This document shows positions 1 to 5,449 of a stretch of DNA of 10,048 bases, one piece after another; position 1 is the stretch's first letter; each line of letters starts with the position of its first letter. The position numbers and the translations under genes are program-made. The notes under the pieces were generated by a model. The model did not search any database. It had not been told where the DNA came from and saw nothing but the letters and a program-made list of their open reading frames with translations. The stretch is from Candidatus Pacebacteria bacterium CG10_big_fil_rev_8_21_14_0_10_44_11 (lineage in GTDB: Bacteria > Patescibacteriota > Microgenomatia > UBA1400 > PJMF01): the NCBI GenBank assembly GCA_002772705.1, contig PFDH01000007.1, forward strand, positions 5,218 to 15,265, given 5' to 3'.

Positions 1-1219
1 GAACGTATTTGCCGTCTGAATAGATCATCAGCTCGCTGCCATCCATCAAAATGGCGCTCACCGTTCGATCTTCGGTCGAAACAATATCAGTGTGTTCTGG
101 CGACTCGTTGTAGCCCATCTTTTTCCATTCAGCTCTAGAAACTTGACTGGCGTCACCGTCATAACAATCCCGATAAGCACTGCCTATTGCTAGATGCATG
201 TTGCCAAAGGGACCCCCAATATTTTCGTCATAGAGAGTTTCGGCCATTAAGTGAGTAATACGAGATAAACGACTATCAGTCAAAGAAAACTCTCCAATTT
301 TGTTGGCATTGCTTGACTTCAGCATTTGGTCAAGTAGTTTCTGACCTTGTTTGGCTTTGGCCTTTGTCACCACTCCCTGGTGAAATTCCAACTTCACTCC
401 GTCCATGTGATTACCATAGCGATAGACTGGTTGATTAAACTCAATCCAGCCTTCGGTGCCTCGCCAGTCAGGTGAAGTAAACAGCTCAAAGCTGGGAATA
501 TTTCTATCAGCCCCACCTTTCCAAGCTCGCTCCGAACCCAATTTGACAACTAAATCAACGTGAGAACCTTTAATAATCAGTCTGTCTATTTTCAGTTGGT
601 TCAGTTTTTTCCGGATGGTAAGCTGAAGATCCTTAACCCGGCGCCACTGCGCAATTGGATCTGATTGATCTAAAAAGCAGGCATTAATTATTTGTTGCCA
701 GTACTCTTCTAAACTCAGTCCAACAATTGACGCTTTAGCCTGAACCCCCCAAAGGGCTAAAGTCCAAGTAAACTTGCCTTGAGTTTCTTTATCGATCAGC
801 CATTCTCGAGCCTTTTGCTTTGAATCGCGAGAAAGTAGGATCTTCTCTGGATCGGTATTGATTAACTCAAAAGGATTAACGTCGGCAATAATGCCAATCT
901 GATGATCAATGAGCTCAATCCGGCTTTTGATGTAGCGATCAGGAAAAAATTGAAGTTGTTGGGGATCAGCTAGCTCAAAAAAATGTTGATCAAAGCCGGT
1001 AGGTAGTAAACGAAGCAATGGATGCCCGCCAGCCTTGAGGACGCTATTTTGAAGTTGGAGAGCCAATGCCTTAGCGACATCGGGAACTACTAGTTCAACC
1101 ACCTCTCCTGTTTTAATCCCCTCGTCGTCGCCCAAAGCAAAATTTACCAATAGTTCAGCATATTTTTTCAGAATCTCGGTTGAAGGCAAAAACGGGTGAT
1201 TAACTTGAAACGTAGACAT
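1..1219 (-). CDS. M29-family metallo-aminopeptidase, C-terminus cut by window edge
   Basis: Removes N-terminal amino acids from peptides in the cytoplasm and probably works in peptide recycling. I translated 406 codons without a stop. The signature of the thermophilic aminopeptidase family (AmpS/AmpT/PepS) is clear: ERAWKGGADRNIPSFE, then TSPDWRGTEGW, then NMHLAIGSAY, then PEHTD. The expected metal and catalytic residues fall at about E256, E310 (in IGEFSL), H342, Y349, H376 and D378, close to their positions in characterised members. Family proteins are about 400-415 residues, so only the last few residues are probably missing. The ATG at 1219 lies 7 bp after the rdgB stop, which makes this the last visible gene of the dnaX-ybaB-rdgB block. 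No Shine-Dalgarno sequence precedes it; the bases there read GATCACCTC, so translation may depend on ribosomes finishing rdgB. The family call is secure; the natural substrate is unknown. Confidence 0.93.
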   Translation of the reverse strand, partial: MSTFQVNHPFLPSTEILKKYAELLVNFALGDDEGIKTGEVVELVVPDVAKALALQLQNSVLKAGGHPLLRLLPTGFDQHFFELADPQQLQFFPDRYIKSRIELIDHQIGIIADVNPFELINTDPEKILLSRDSKQKAREWLIDKETQGKFTWTLALWGVQAKASIVGLSLEEYWQQIINACFLDQSDPIAQWRRVKDLQLTIRKKLNQLKIDRLIIKGSHVDLVVKLGSERAWKGGADRNIPSFELFTSPDWRGTEGWIEFNQPVYRYGNHMDGVKLEFHQGVVTKAKAKQGQKLLDQMLKSSNANKIGEFSLTDSRLSRITHLMAETLYDENIGGPFGNMHLAIGSAYRDCYDGDASQVSRAEWKKMGYNESPEHTDIVSTEDRTVSAILMDGSELMIYSDGKYV

Positions 1220-1226
1220 GAGGTGA

Positions 1227-1820
1227 TCAGTCTATCATATTCTCGGATAAAAATAAGCTAAGTTTTTTGAGCGCGACGATTCGATGAGAGTACTTATTTT
1301 TATAATTTTCCCCTAACTCAGCCAACGTTTTTATTTCTCCTTGAGGAATAAAAATCGAATCGTAACCAAATCCAGCGACACCTTTTCTTGTTTGGGCAAT
1401 TGTTCCTTTTAACGAGCCCGTGAAAAAATAAGCTTTGGCGTTTTTGGGAGTGACTAAGCAGAGGACACACATAAATTCAGCGGTTCGATCGGCACTGCCA
1501 GCCAGCTTTTTTAGTAAACCCTCGTTTCTTTGTCGGTCGCTGCCGGCCAGCCAGCGAGCGCTGATGACGCCAGGAAAGCCACCAAGAGCGCTTACAACTA
1601 AGCCGGAATCATCGGCCACGGTCGGGTATTGAGTTTGATTAAACACCAAGCGGGCTTTAATCTCTGCGTTCTGGGCAAAACTCTTGCCAGATTCGTTTGG
1701 AAGATCTACTGGCAGGTTAAAGTCAGCTGAGGGCAGCAAACACTCAACCCCCAAGCCAGTTAAAAATGTTTGAAACTCCTGTCGCTTACCGGGGTTTTGT
1801 GAAGCGATCACTAGCTTCAT
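1227..1820 (-). CDS. rdgB: RdgB/HAM1 non-canonical purine NTP pyrophosphatase
   Basis: Hydrolyses dITP, XTP and ITP to the monophosphate and pyrophosphate, keeping deaminated purines out of DNA and RNA. The 197 residues match the usual bacterial length. Visible family motifs are the N-terminal IASQNPGKRQEF (residues 5-16), the NAEIKA helix (51-56), VADDSGLVVSALGGFPG (68-84, with the catalytic-region aspartates D70 and D71), SARW (87-90), GFGYDSIF (150-157) and KNKYSHR (174-180). GYDS replaces the commoner GYDP, which is a mild variation. The start is the ATG at 1820, which overlaps the ybaB stop as ATGA, implying translational coupling. The M29 aminopeptidase follows 7 bp downstream. A nucleotide-pool cleaner beside the DNA polymerase clamp-loader gene makes functional sense, but co-regulation is inferred from spacing only. 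Confidence 0.96.
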   Translation of the reverse strand: MKLVIASQNPGKRQEFQTFLTGLGVECLLPSADFNLPVDLPNESGKSFAQNAEIKARLVFNQTQYPTVADDSGLVVSALGGFPGVISARWLAGSDRQRNEGLLKKLAGSADRTAEFMCVLCLVTPKNAKAYFFTGSLKGTIAQTRKGVAGFGYDSIFIPQGEIKTLAELGENYKNKYSHRIVALKKLSLFLSENMID

Positions 1821-2110
1821 GACGATTGACTACCACCGCCAAGCATTCCACCCAAACCGCCGGTCATTGAGGAAAGTTTTTTGGCGGCTAATTCTTGAGA
1901 CTTCTTAATCGCGCGGTTGAGGGCATCGATTGCTTCTTGACTGGTAATACCTTGGACTGAAAACTGTTTAATTTTTTGATCGCCAGAAATAACCACCACA
2001 ATGTCACCCTCTTCAACTCTAATTTCTTCGGCGGCTAATTCATCCTGCATTTGCTTGGCTTGCTGCCTAAGTTTGTTTAAATCTCCCAACGCTTTAAATG
2101 GATTGGCCAT
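1817..2110 (-). CDS. ybaB: YbaB/EbfC nucleoid-associated DNA-binding protein
   Basis: Small dimeric DNA-binding protein of the YbaB/EbfC family, thought to act in nucleoid organisation and often encoded directly after dnaX. The protein has 97 residues: an N-terminal helix rich in K and Q (LNKLRQQAKQMQDELAA, 11-27), a beta-hairpin core (VEEGDIVVVISGDQKIKQFSV, shown here only in outline, about 32-52), a second long helix (SQEAIDALNRAIKKSQELAAKK) and the glycine-rich tail GGLGGMLGGG typical of the family. A longer reading would begin at a GTG at 2116, but AGGAG occupies 2121-2117 and overlaps that codon. It sits 5 nt before the ATG at 2110, so I chose 2110. This is the clearest Shine-Dalgarno site in the window and belongs to an internal operon gene. 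In many bacteria recR follows; here rdgB does. Confidence 0.95.
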   Translation of the reverse strand: MANPFKALGDLNKLRQQAKQMQDELAAEEIRVEEGDIVVVISGDQKIKQFSVQGITSQEAIDALNRAIKKSQELAAKKLSSMTGGLGGMLGGGSQSS

Positions 2111-2116
2111 AGTCAC

Positions 2117-2121
2117 TCCTT
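2117..2121 (-). promoter_or_regulatory. ribosome binding site of ybaB that decides its start
   Basis: The minus strand reads AGGAG, then TGACT, then ATG. The 5-nt spacing is near optimal for the ATG at 2110. The same bases overlap the GTG at 2116, so the shorter protein is preferred. Confidence 0.8.
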
Positions 2122-2152
2122 TTTTTAGTCCAAATAATCTCTGAGCATTGTA

Positions 2153-3742
2153 CTACATCAGGACATCAGCAGCTAGCTGTTCTAATTGGTTAGAAAGCTT
2201 GGGTTGAGCCAGTTCTGAGTCTCTGGGTTGATCGGAAAGAATGCAGTTAATCTTAACTGGTCCGCCATATTGTTCGGTAATTAGTGCGTTTAGGATCTGA
2301 GTAAAACGCGGTTGGAGCAACTGCTCTTGGTGAAATTTATAGAAAACGCTCAAAGTTATTTCTCCTTCGGCACCAGACACGGGTCGGGCTGATTTAAGGA
2401 GAGTGGCCAAACTAAAGTTATTTTCTGAAATCTGAGCGACAAAATCAGACCACTGCTGGTAGAGCAGCAGTCCATCTCCTGATAAATTGCTCGAGGTTAC
2501 CACTTGAGGAGATGGGGTGATTGTTTCACTCACCGGGGTCAAGTAGTCAGTTTGTTGAGTATCGGCAGTTGTTGATTTTTTGACATTTGTATCTGGCATG
2601 ACCACTGGATCAGAAGTTTTAGAACTTGATTTGATTAGCGCCGTTCCAGCCTTACTTCCCCCCTTTTTTTGGCGTTGAGCCCGATCAATCACTTCTAGCA
2701 ACCTGAGCTCTAACTTCAATAGGGGGACTAAACTATTTTGAGACAGTTCAGCGGTAGAAAGTTGAGTCAGCAAAAAACGAGCCACTTCTGAAGAAAAAAC
2801 GGCGTTGCCGTCTTCAATTTGATACGCCAGCACTAACTGGTGATAGAGATAGGCGGCCACATCTTTATGGAAAGCCGTTTCATTAACACCGGCCTGACGA
2901 AGGGCTTTAAAGAAACTAATCACCTGGGCGCTATTTTTATCAACCACCGCTTGCACCAATGGCGGAATCAGTTGCCGATAATTCTGACCAAGGTGCTCCC
3001 GCAAGGACTCAAGATCGTTCAGCTTGAGTAAGTCTGCCTGCTCCAGCAATTTAATTGCATCACGAAAGCTACCATTGGCTTGTTGAGCAATAAATTCTAA
3101 GATAGGGGCAGTCAATTTTAGTTTTTCAGCTTGTGCAACATGTTGCAAGGCTAGCAGCAATTCTGGCTCGCTAGCTTGGCTAAACTGAACCACCTGACAG
3201 CGGGAGACAACCGTTTCTGGCACTTTTTGTGGCTCAGTCGTGGCCAGAATAAAAACGACATGGGTTGGTGGTTCTTCAAGTAGTTTGAGTAAAGCATTAA
3301 ACGCTTCGGTCGTTAACATGTGAACTTCGTCCAAAATATAGACCGAAATTATTCCCCCCACTGGGGGCAAATGAACTTTTTCTTTGAGGGCTCTGATGTC
3401 ATCGATTCCCCGATTACTGGCGGCATCCATTTCTTGAACCAAGTAGGATTGACCGGCATAAATAGATTGCAGCTGTTTTGTTTGCGCGTTTGGCTCGAGT
3501 AAGGCTGCTGATGGGGCAGATCTAGTTAAAAAAAGTGTTTCAACCGACTGACTATTAGCGGGGTCATTCAGCGTGGCGCCAATAATTCTAGCGGTTGAGG
3601 TTTTGCCTGTCCCTTTGGGTCCGGTGAACAAAAAAACTTGCGGAAAAGTTTTGCTTTTTAACAGGCTTAAAAAGTAGTTTCGAACGGAAGTCAGCTGTAA
3701 CTGCGAAAATGTTTTAGGTCTATAAATTCGATTCCAACTCAT
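2153..3742 (-). CDS. dnaX: DNA polymerase III subunit tau/gamma (clamp loader ATPase) lacking the zinc-module cysteines
   Basis: ATPase of the replicative clamp loader, which opens the sliding clamp and places it on primed DNA. Residues 1 to about 240 form the AAA+ core: Walker A GPKGTGKTSTAR (41-52), the EMDAASNRGIDDIR segment (104-117), Walker B YILDEVHML (135-143), FNALLKLLEEPP (148-159), sensor 1 ATTE (167-170), the arginine-finger motif SRCQ (180-183) and sensor 2 GSFRDAIKLLEQ (224-235). A helical collar domain (about 245-360) follows, then a low-complexity linker rich in S, T and P (about 360-420), then a C-terminal domain (about 425-500). DnaX normally carries four zinc-binding cysteines between Walker A and DAASN; the only cysteines in this protein are C182 and C500, so that module cannot bind zinc in the usual way. 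The ATG at 3742 starts SWNRIYRPKTF, the standard N-terminus. It probably heads its own transcript; see the promoter entry. Confidence 0.96.
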   Translation of the reverse strand: MSWNRIYRPKTFSQLQLTSVRNYFLSLLKSKTFPQVFLFTGPKGTGKTSTARIIGATLNDPANSQSVETLFLTRSAPSAALLEPNAQTKQLQSIYAGQSYLVQEMDAASNRGIDDIRALKEKVHLPPVGGIISVYILDEVHMLTTEAFNALLKLLEEPPTHVVFILATTEPQKVPETVVSRCQVVQFSQASEPELLLALQHVAQAEKLKLTAPILEFIAQQANGSFRDAIKLLEQADLLKLNDLESLREHLGQNYRQLIPPLVQAVVDKNSAQVISFFKALRQAGVNETAFHKDVAAYLYHQLVLAYQIEDGNAVFSSEVARFLLTQLSTAELSQNSLVPLLKLELRLLEVIDRAQRQKKGGSKAGTALIKSSSKTSDPVVMPDTNVKKSTTADTQQTDYLTPVSETITPSPQVVTSSNLSGDGLLLYQQWSDFVAQISENNFSLATLLKSARPVSGAEGEITLSVFYKFHQEQLLQPRFTQILNALITEQYGGPVKINCILSDQPRDSELAQPKLSNQLEQLAADVLM

Positions 3743-3748
3743 AGCACT

Positions 3749-3754
3749 ACCATA
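3749..3754 (-). promoter_or_regulatory. possible -10 box for leaderless dnaX transcript
   Basis: The minus strand reads TATGGT, six bases (AGTGCT), then the dnaX ATG. The box matches TATAAT at 4 of 6 positions, and I see no convincing -35. Support comes mainly from the same 6-nt spacing at trmD and at the 5253 gene, and from the lack of a good Shine-Dalgarno before dnaX. ybeY ends 52 bp upstream, so readthrough from that operon is also possible. Confidence 0.35.
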
Positions 3755-3794
3755 CCGCAGCTTGGACTAGAAAAAAAGTAGAGCCTCAAGCCGA

Positions 3795-4184
3795 TCACTC
3801 GTGATGGTATCCAAGCAAATGAAGCAAGCCATGCTCAAGGTAAAAGCAAAGCTGATCATCAACCCGCTTGCCAAAACGTTTTGCTGATTTGACTGCCTCC
3901 GGAAAGCAAATCACGACATCACCTAAGTGAGGGGGCATAGATTCTGGCAAAGGGATATCTAGTAACTGGTTTTTTTCATGTTGAGGAAAGGAAAGCACGT
4001 CAGTCCCGCCTTCGTGTTTTAAAAGACTTTCATTCAGTTCTTTTATCTTTCTGGTGCCGACCACCGAAACGTCAACCTGAGCGTGGTCAATCCGATGAAC
4101 TAGTAAAAAAGTTTGGACACAGTTGCGCAACTTTTTTCGATCAATTGGAAATCTGGAACCAACAAATAAATTAGTTTGAATCAT
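3795..4184 (-). CDS. ybeY: YbeY endoribonuclease, short form
   Basis: Zinc-dependent endoribonuclease of the UPF0054 family, which acts in 16S rRNA maturation and ribosome quality control. Visible motifs are GGTDVLSFPQ (59-68), HLGDVVIC (86-93) and the zinc-binding HGLLHLLGYHH (118-128). The ligands H118, H122 and H128 keep the family spacing. The usual aspartate before the third histidine is replaced by H127. The protein stops one residue after the third zinc ligand, at 129 residues, whereas many family members are about 150 and continue into another C-terminal helix. The stop is followed by a 52-bp gap and then dnaX, and I see no obvious remnant of a longer reading frame, so this looks like genuine shortening. 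Its ATG at 4184 overlaps the preceding gene's stop as ATGA, so it is translated as the third gene of a coupled trio. Confidence 0.92.
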   Translation of the reverse strand: MIQTNLFVGSRFPIDRKKLRNCVQTFLLVHRIDHAQVDVSVVGTRKIKELNESLLKHEGGTDVLSFPQHEKNQLLDIPLPESMPPHLGDVVICFPEAVKSAKRFGKRVDDQLCFYLEHGLLHLLGYHHE

Positions 4185-4474
4185 AATAATTTTGAAGATG
4201 CGAGCAGGATTGACCGCTCTAGTTGTTCAGTGATTGCTTTGGTAAGTTGTGATTGTGTTTGGATCCAGTCGCCAGCTGCTTGCTCAGAAACTTGAAGTTG
4301 ATATAGAAATTCTTTTTGTTGAGTTTCCTCGAGACTTGATAAAATCTTCGCAATCACTGACCAATAAAACCACTGATCTACCTCTGGATATTTTAACACT
4401 ATCTGGCTCAATTGATGAGCTAGTGCCCCAGTCTGAGGTAAATATGGATAAAAGAAAAATTGCGGATTAATCAT
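4181..4474 (-). CDS. small protein of unknown function upstream of ybeY
   Basis: I do not recognise this protein. It is 97 residues and starts MINPQFFFYPYLPQTG. The first 30 or so residues are aromatic and proline-rich, and the rest looks helical and amphipathic, with a Gln/Glu-rich stretch (EETQQKEFLYQLQVSEQ) and a leucine-rich end. There is no cysteine, no signal peptide and no obvious membrane segment. The frame stays open upstream to a TTG at 4501, but the ATG at 4474 overlaps the upstream stop as ATGA and is the better start. It ends in another ATGA overlap with ybeY. Such coupling at both ends suggests co-translation with ybeY and perhaps a link to ribosome biology, which is inference from position. 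No Shine-Dalgarno is visible, fitting reinitiation. Confidence 0.75.
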   Translation of the reverse strand: MINPQFFFYPYLPQTGALAHQLSQIVLKYPEVDQWFYWSVIAKILSSLEETQQKEFLYQLQVSEQAAGDWIQTQSQLTKAITEQLERSILLASSKLL

Positions 4475-5253
4475 GACGGCTGGTGTCCAATCTGATAGCA
4501 ACCGGGTTTCAGACTATTGCTTTGATCGTTTAGGTAAAAAATGACCGTTCGACCTAGAGTTACCGGCGACCAAAACTGGCCTTCGCGGACGAGTTGAGGA
4601 CTAGCACCGAGCTGATAACGATTAGCTGGGTCAAGGAAATCATCAATCAGTTCAACAATGCAATATAATTCTTGTTGAGGATTGATCAGACAAAACTTCT
4701 TTTTTGTGAGCAGCTGTTTTAGTTGGGTGATTGATAGCGGTTGGGTGGCTAGCGATCTGAGTGAGAGCGCAATCCAATAATCTGAGACCGTCGGAGCCGT
4801 TCCGGCGAGCTGCCAGCCAAAAATTGGCCGGGCTTTGGCGATGCCAGCCTCGGGAATATTTTTAATGGTTGCTGCCTGAAGAGTAGGTGAGAAAAAAAGA
4901 TGTGGCAAACTAAACAGAGTCGCTTTTTGAAACGGCAACTGAAATTGGTCATTGCCAGTTGAAACCTCAAAACCCAGCACTTCACTTAATTGCTGTTCAA
5001 TGTACAACAAAGTCTCGTTTTCGATGGTTGACCCAGGTAAATCAACAATTTGTTGCAATTTTTGAATAATGGCGTGAGATTCTTCGGTTGTTAGCTGTTG
5101 GGTCTGCTCGCTGGCTGTAATTGGTGCTACATGAAGATAATCAAACTTGTCAGTCTGAATTGACCGGAGCAGGGGTTCTAGATGGGGAAAGTCATGAACT
5201 AGTTGTTGATAAGTCTCAGCAGCTAACTGATCAGCTGCTTGGGCGGTTGGCAT
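4471..5253 (-). CDS. protein of unknown function, first gene of the ybeY operon
   Basis: I do not recognise a family. From the ATG at 5253 the protein is 260 residues: a helical N-terminal part that starts MPTAQAADQLAAETYQQL, a second helical stretch around QLTTEESHAIIQKLQQIVDLPG, and a C-terminal region with alternating strands and helices, including KARPIFGWQLAGTAP, SDYWIALSLRSLA and GRTVIFYLN. No membrane segment or signal peptide is evident, so it is probably cytoplasmic. The frame is open to a GTG at 5316 (281 residues), but the extra 21 residues contain a plausible promoter whose -10 box ends 6 nt before the 5253 ATG, so I prefer the shorter protein as a leaderless start. It overlaps the next gene by ATGA at 4471-4474. 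A plus-one shadow frame inside it has no support. Confidence 0.75.
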   Translation of the reverse strand: MPTAQAADQLAAETYQQLVHDFPHLEPLLRSIQTDKFDYLHVAPITASEQTQQLTTEESHAIIQKLQQIVDLPGSTIENETLLYIEQQLSEVLGFEVSTGNDQFQLPFQKATLFSLPHLFFSPTLQAATIKNIPEAGIAKARPIFGWQLAGTAPTVSDYWIALSLRSLATQPLSITQLKQLLTKKKFCLINPQQELYCIVELIDDFLDPANRYQLGASPQLVREGQFWSPVTLGRTVIFYLNDQSNSLKPGCYQIGHQPS

Positions 5254-5259
5254 ACCACT

Positions 5260-5290
5260 AGTATACACAACTTCTATTAGAACCTGTCTA
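5260..5290 (-). promoter_or_regulatory. likely promoter of the ybeY operon (leaderless type)
   Basis: The minus strand has TAGACA (5290-5285, 5 of 6 to TTGACA), a 19-nt spacer, and TATACT (5265-5260, 5 of 6 to TATAAT). Six bases (AGTGGT) follow, then the ATG at 5253. Transcription would be expected to begin at or next to the start codon. The spacer is slightly long. Confidence 0.55.
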
Positions 5291-5340
5291 ATAAGTCGCA
5301 TTCTATTACAAGTCACCAGACTTCGGTAAAAAAGTTAATT

Positions 5341-5440
5341 CTTCACTCCTCGAAGTATGCTAACATACTCCTTCGTCGTTCAGAATACTTTTTTCCTCGA
5401 ATCTGACTGCCTTTCATTACGAAAGGGACTTATCAGTCAG
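5341..5440 (-). other. structured noncoding stretch with two stem-loops downstream of gltX
   Basis: Part of a gene-free gap (5254-5449) between gltX and the ybeY operon. Stem-loop A: CTGACTG (5403-5409) pairs with CAGTCAG (5434-5440), and CCTTTC (5410-5415) pairs with GAAAGG (5421-5426) around a 5-nt loop. All 13 pairs are perfect, with a 7-nt bulge at 5427-5433. Stem-loop B: CGA plus AGTATG (5351-5359) pairs with CATACT (5364-5369) plus TCG (5373-5375) around CTAA, with a 3-nt bulge. The octamer TCCTCGAA occurs at 5347-5354 and 5394-5401. On the minus strand a T6 run (5334-5329) follows B about 16 nt after its end; a weak CTTC/GAAG hairpin (5341-5355) lies just before it and shares bases with B. 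This may be a 3' processing or termination region of the gltX transcript, or a small RNA. The strand is assumed from the gene direction; stems alone do not decide it. Confidence 0.5.
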
Positions 5441-5449
5441 GTTCTTAGG

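Noticed and set aside
1435..1632. Open frame on the plus strand inside rdgB
   Set aside because: It lies antisense to a strongly conserved gene, has no ribosome binding site and encodes no recognisable protein.
2147..2152. TACAAT directly after the dnaX stop as a promoter for ybaB
   Set aside because: No -35 or extended -10 accompanies it, and ybaB has a normal ribosome binding site as an internal operon gene.
2840..3502. Two plus-strand open frames inside dnaX
   Set aside because: They are antisense to conserved AAA+ and collar regions and lack translation signals.
3771..3805. Possible terminator between ybeY and dnaX: ATCAC/GTGAT repeat (3794-3805) and a T7 run on the minus strand
   Set aside because: The repeat has only a 2-nt spacer, overlaps the ybeY stop, and lies about 16 nt before the T run, so it is not a convincing intrinsic terminator.
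4249..4470. Plus-strand open frame opposite the small unknown gene
   Set aside because: The minus-strand frame is bounded by ATGA overlaps on both sides, which the antisense frame does not explain.
4749..4985. Minus-strand frame within the 260-residue unknown gene
   Set aside because: It is an out-of-phase shadow inside a longer frame that fits the operon overlaps.
5358..5381. Tiny minus-strand ORF of 7 codons starting at 5366 (leader peptide idea)
   Set aside because: AAGGAG is only 1 nt from the ATG, the peptide shows no run of regulatory codons, and the bases are better explained by hairpin B.
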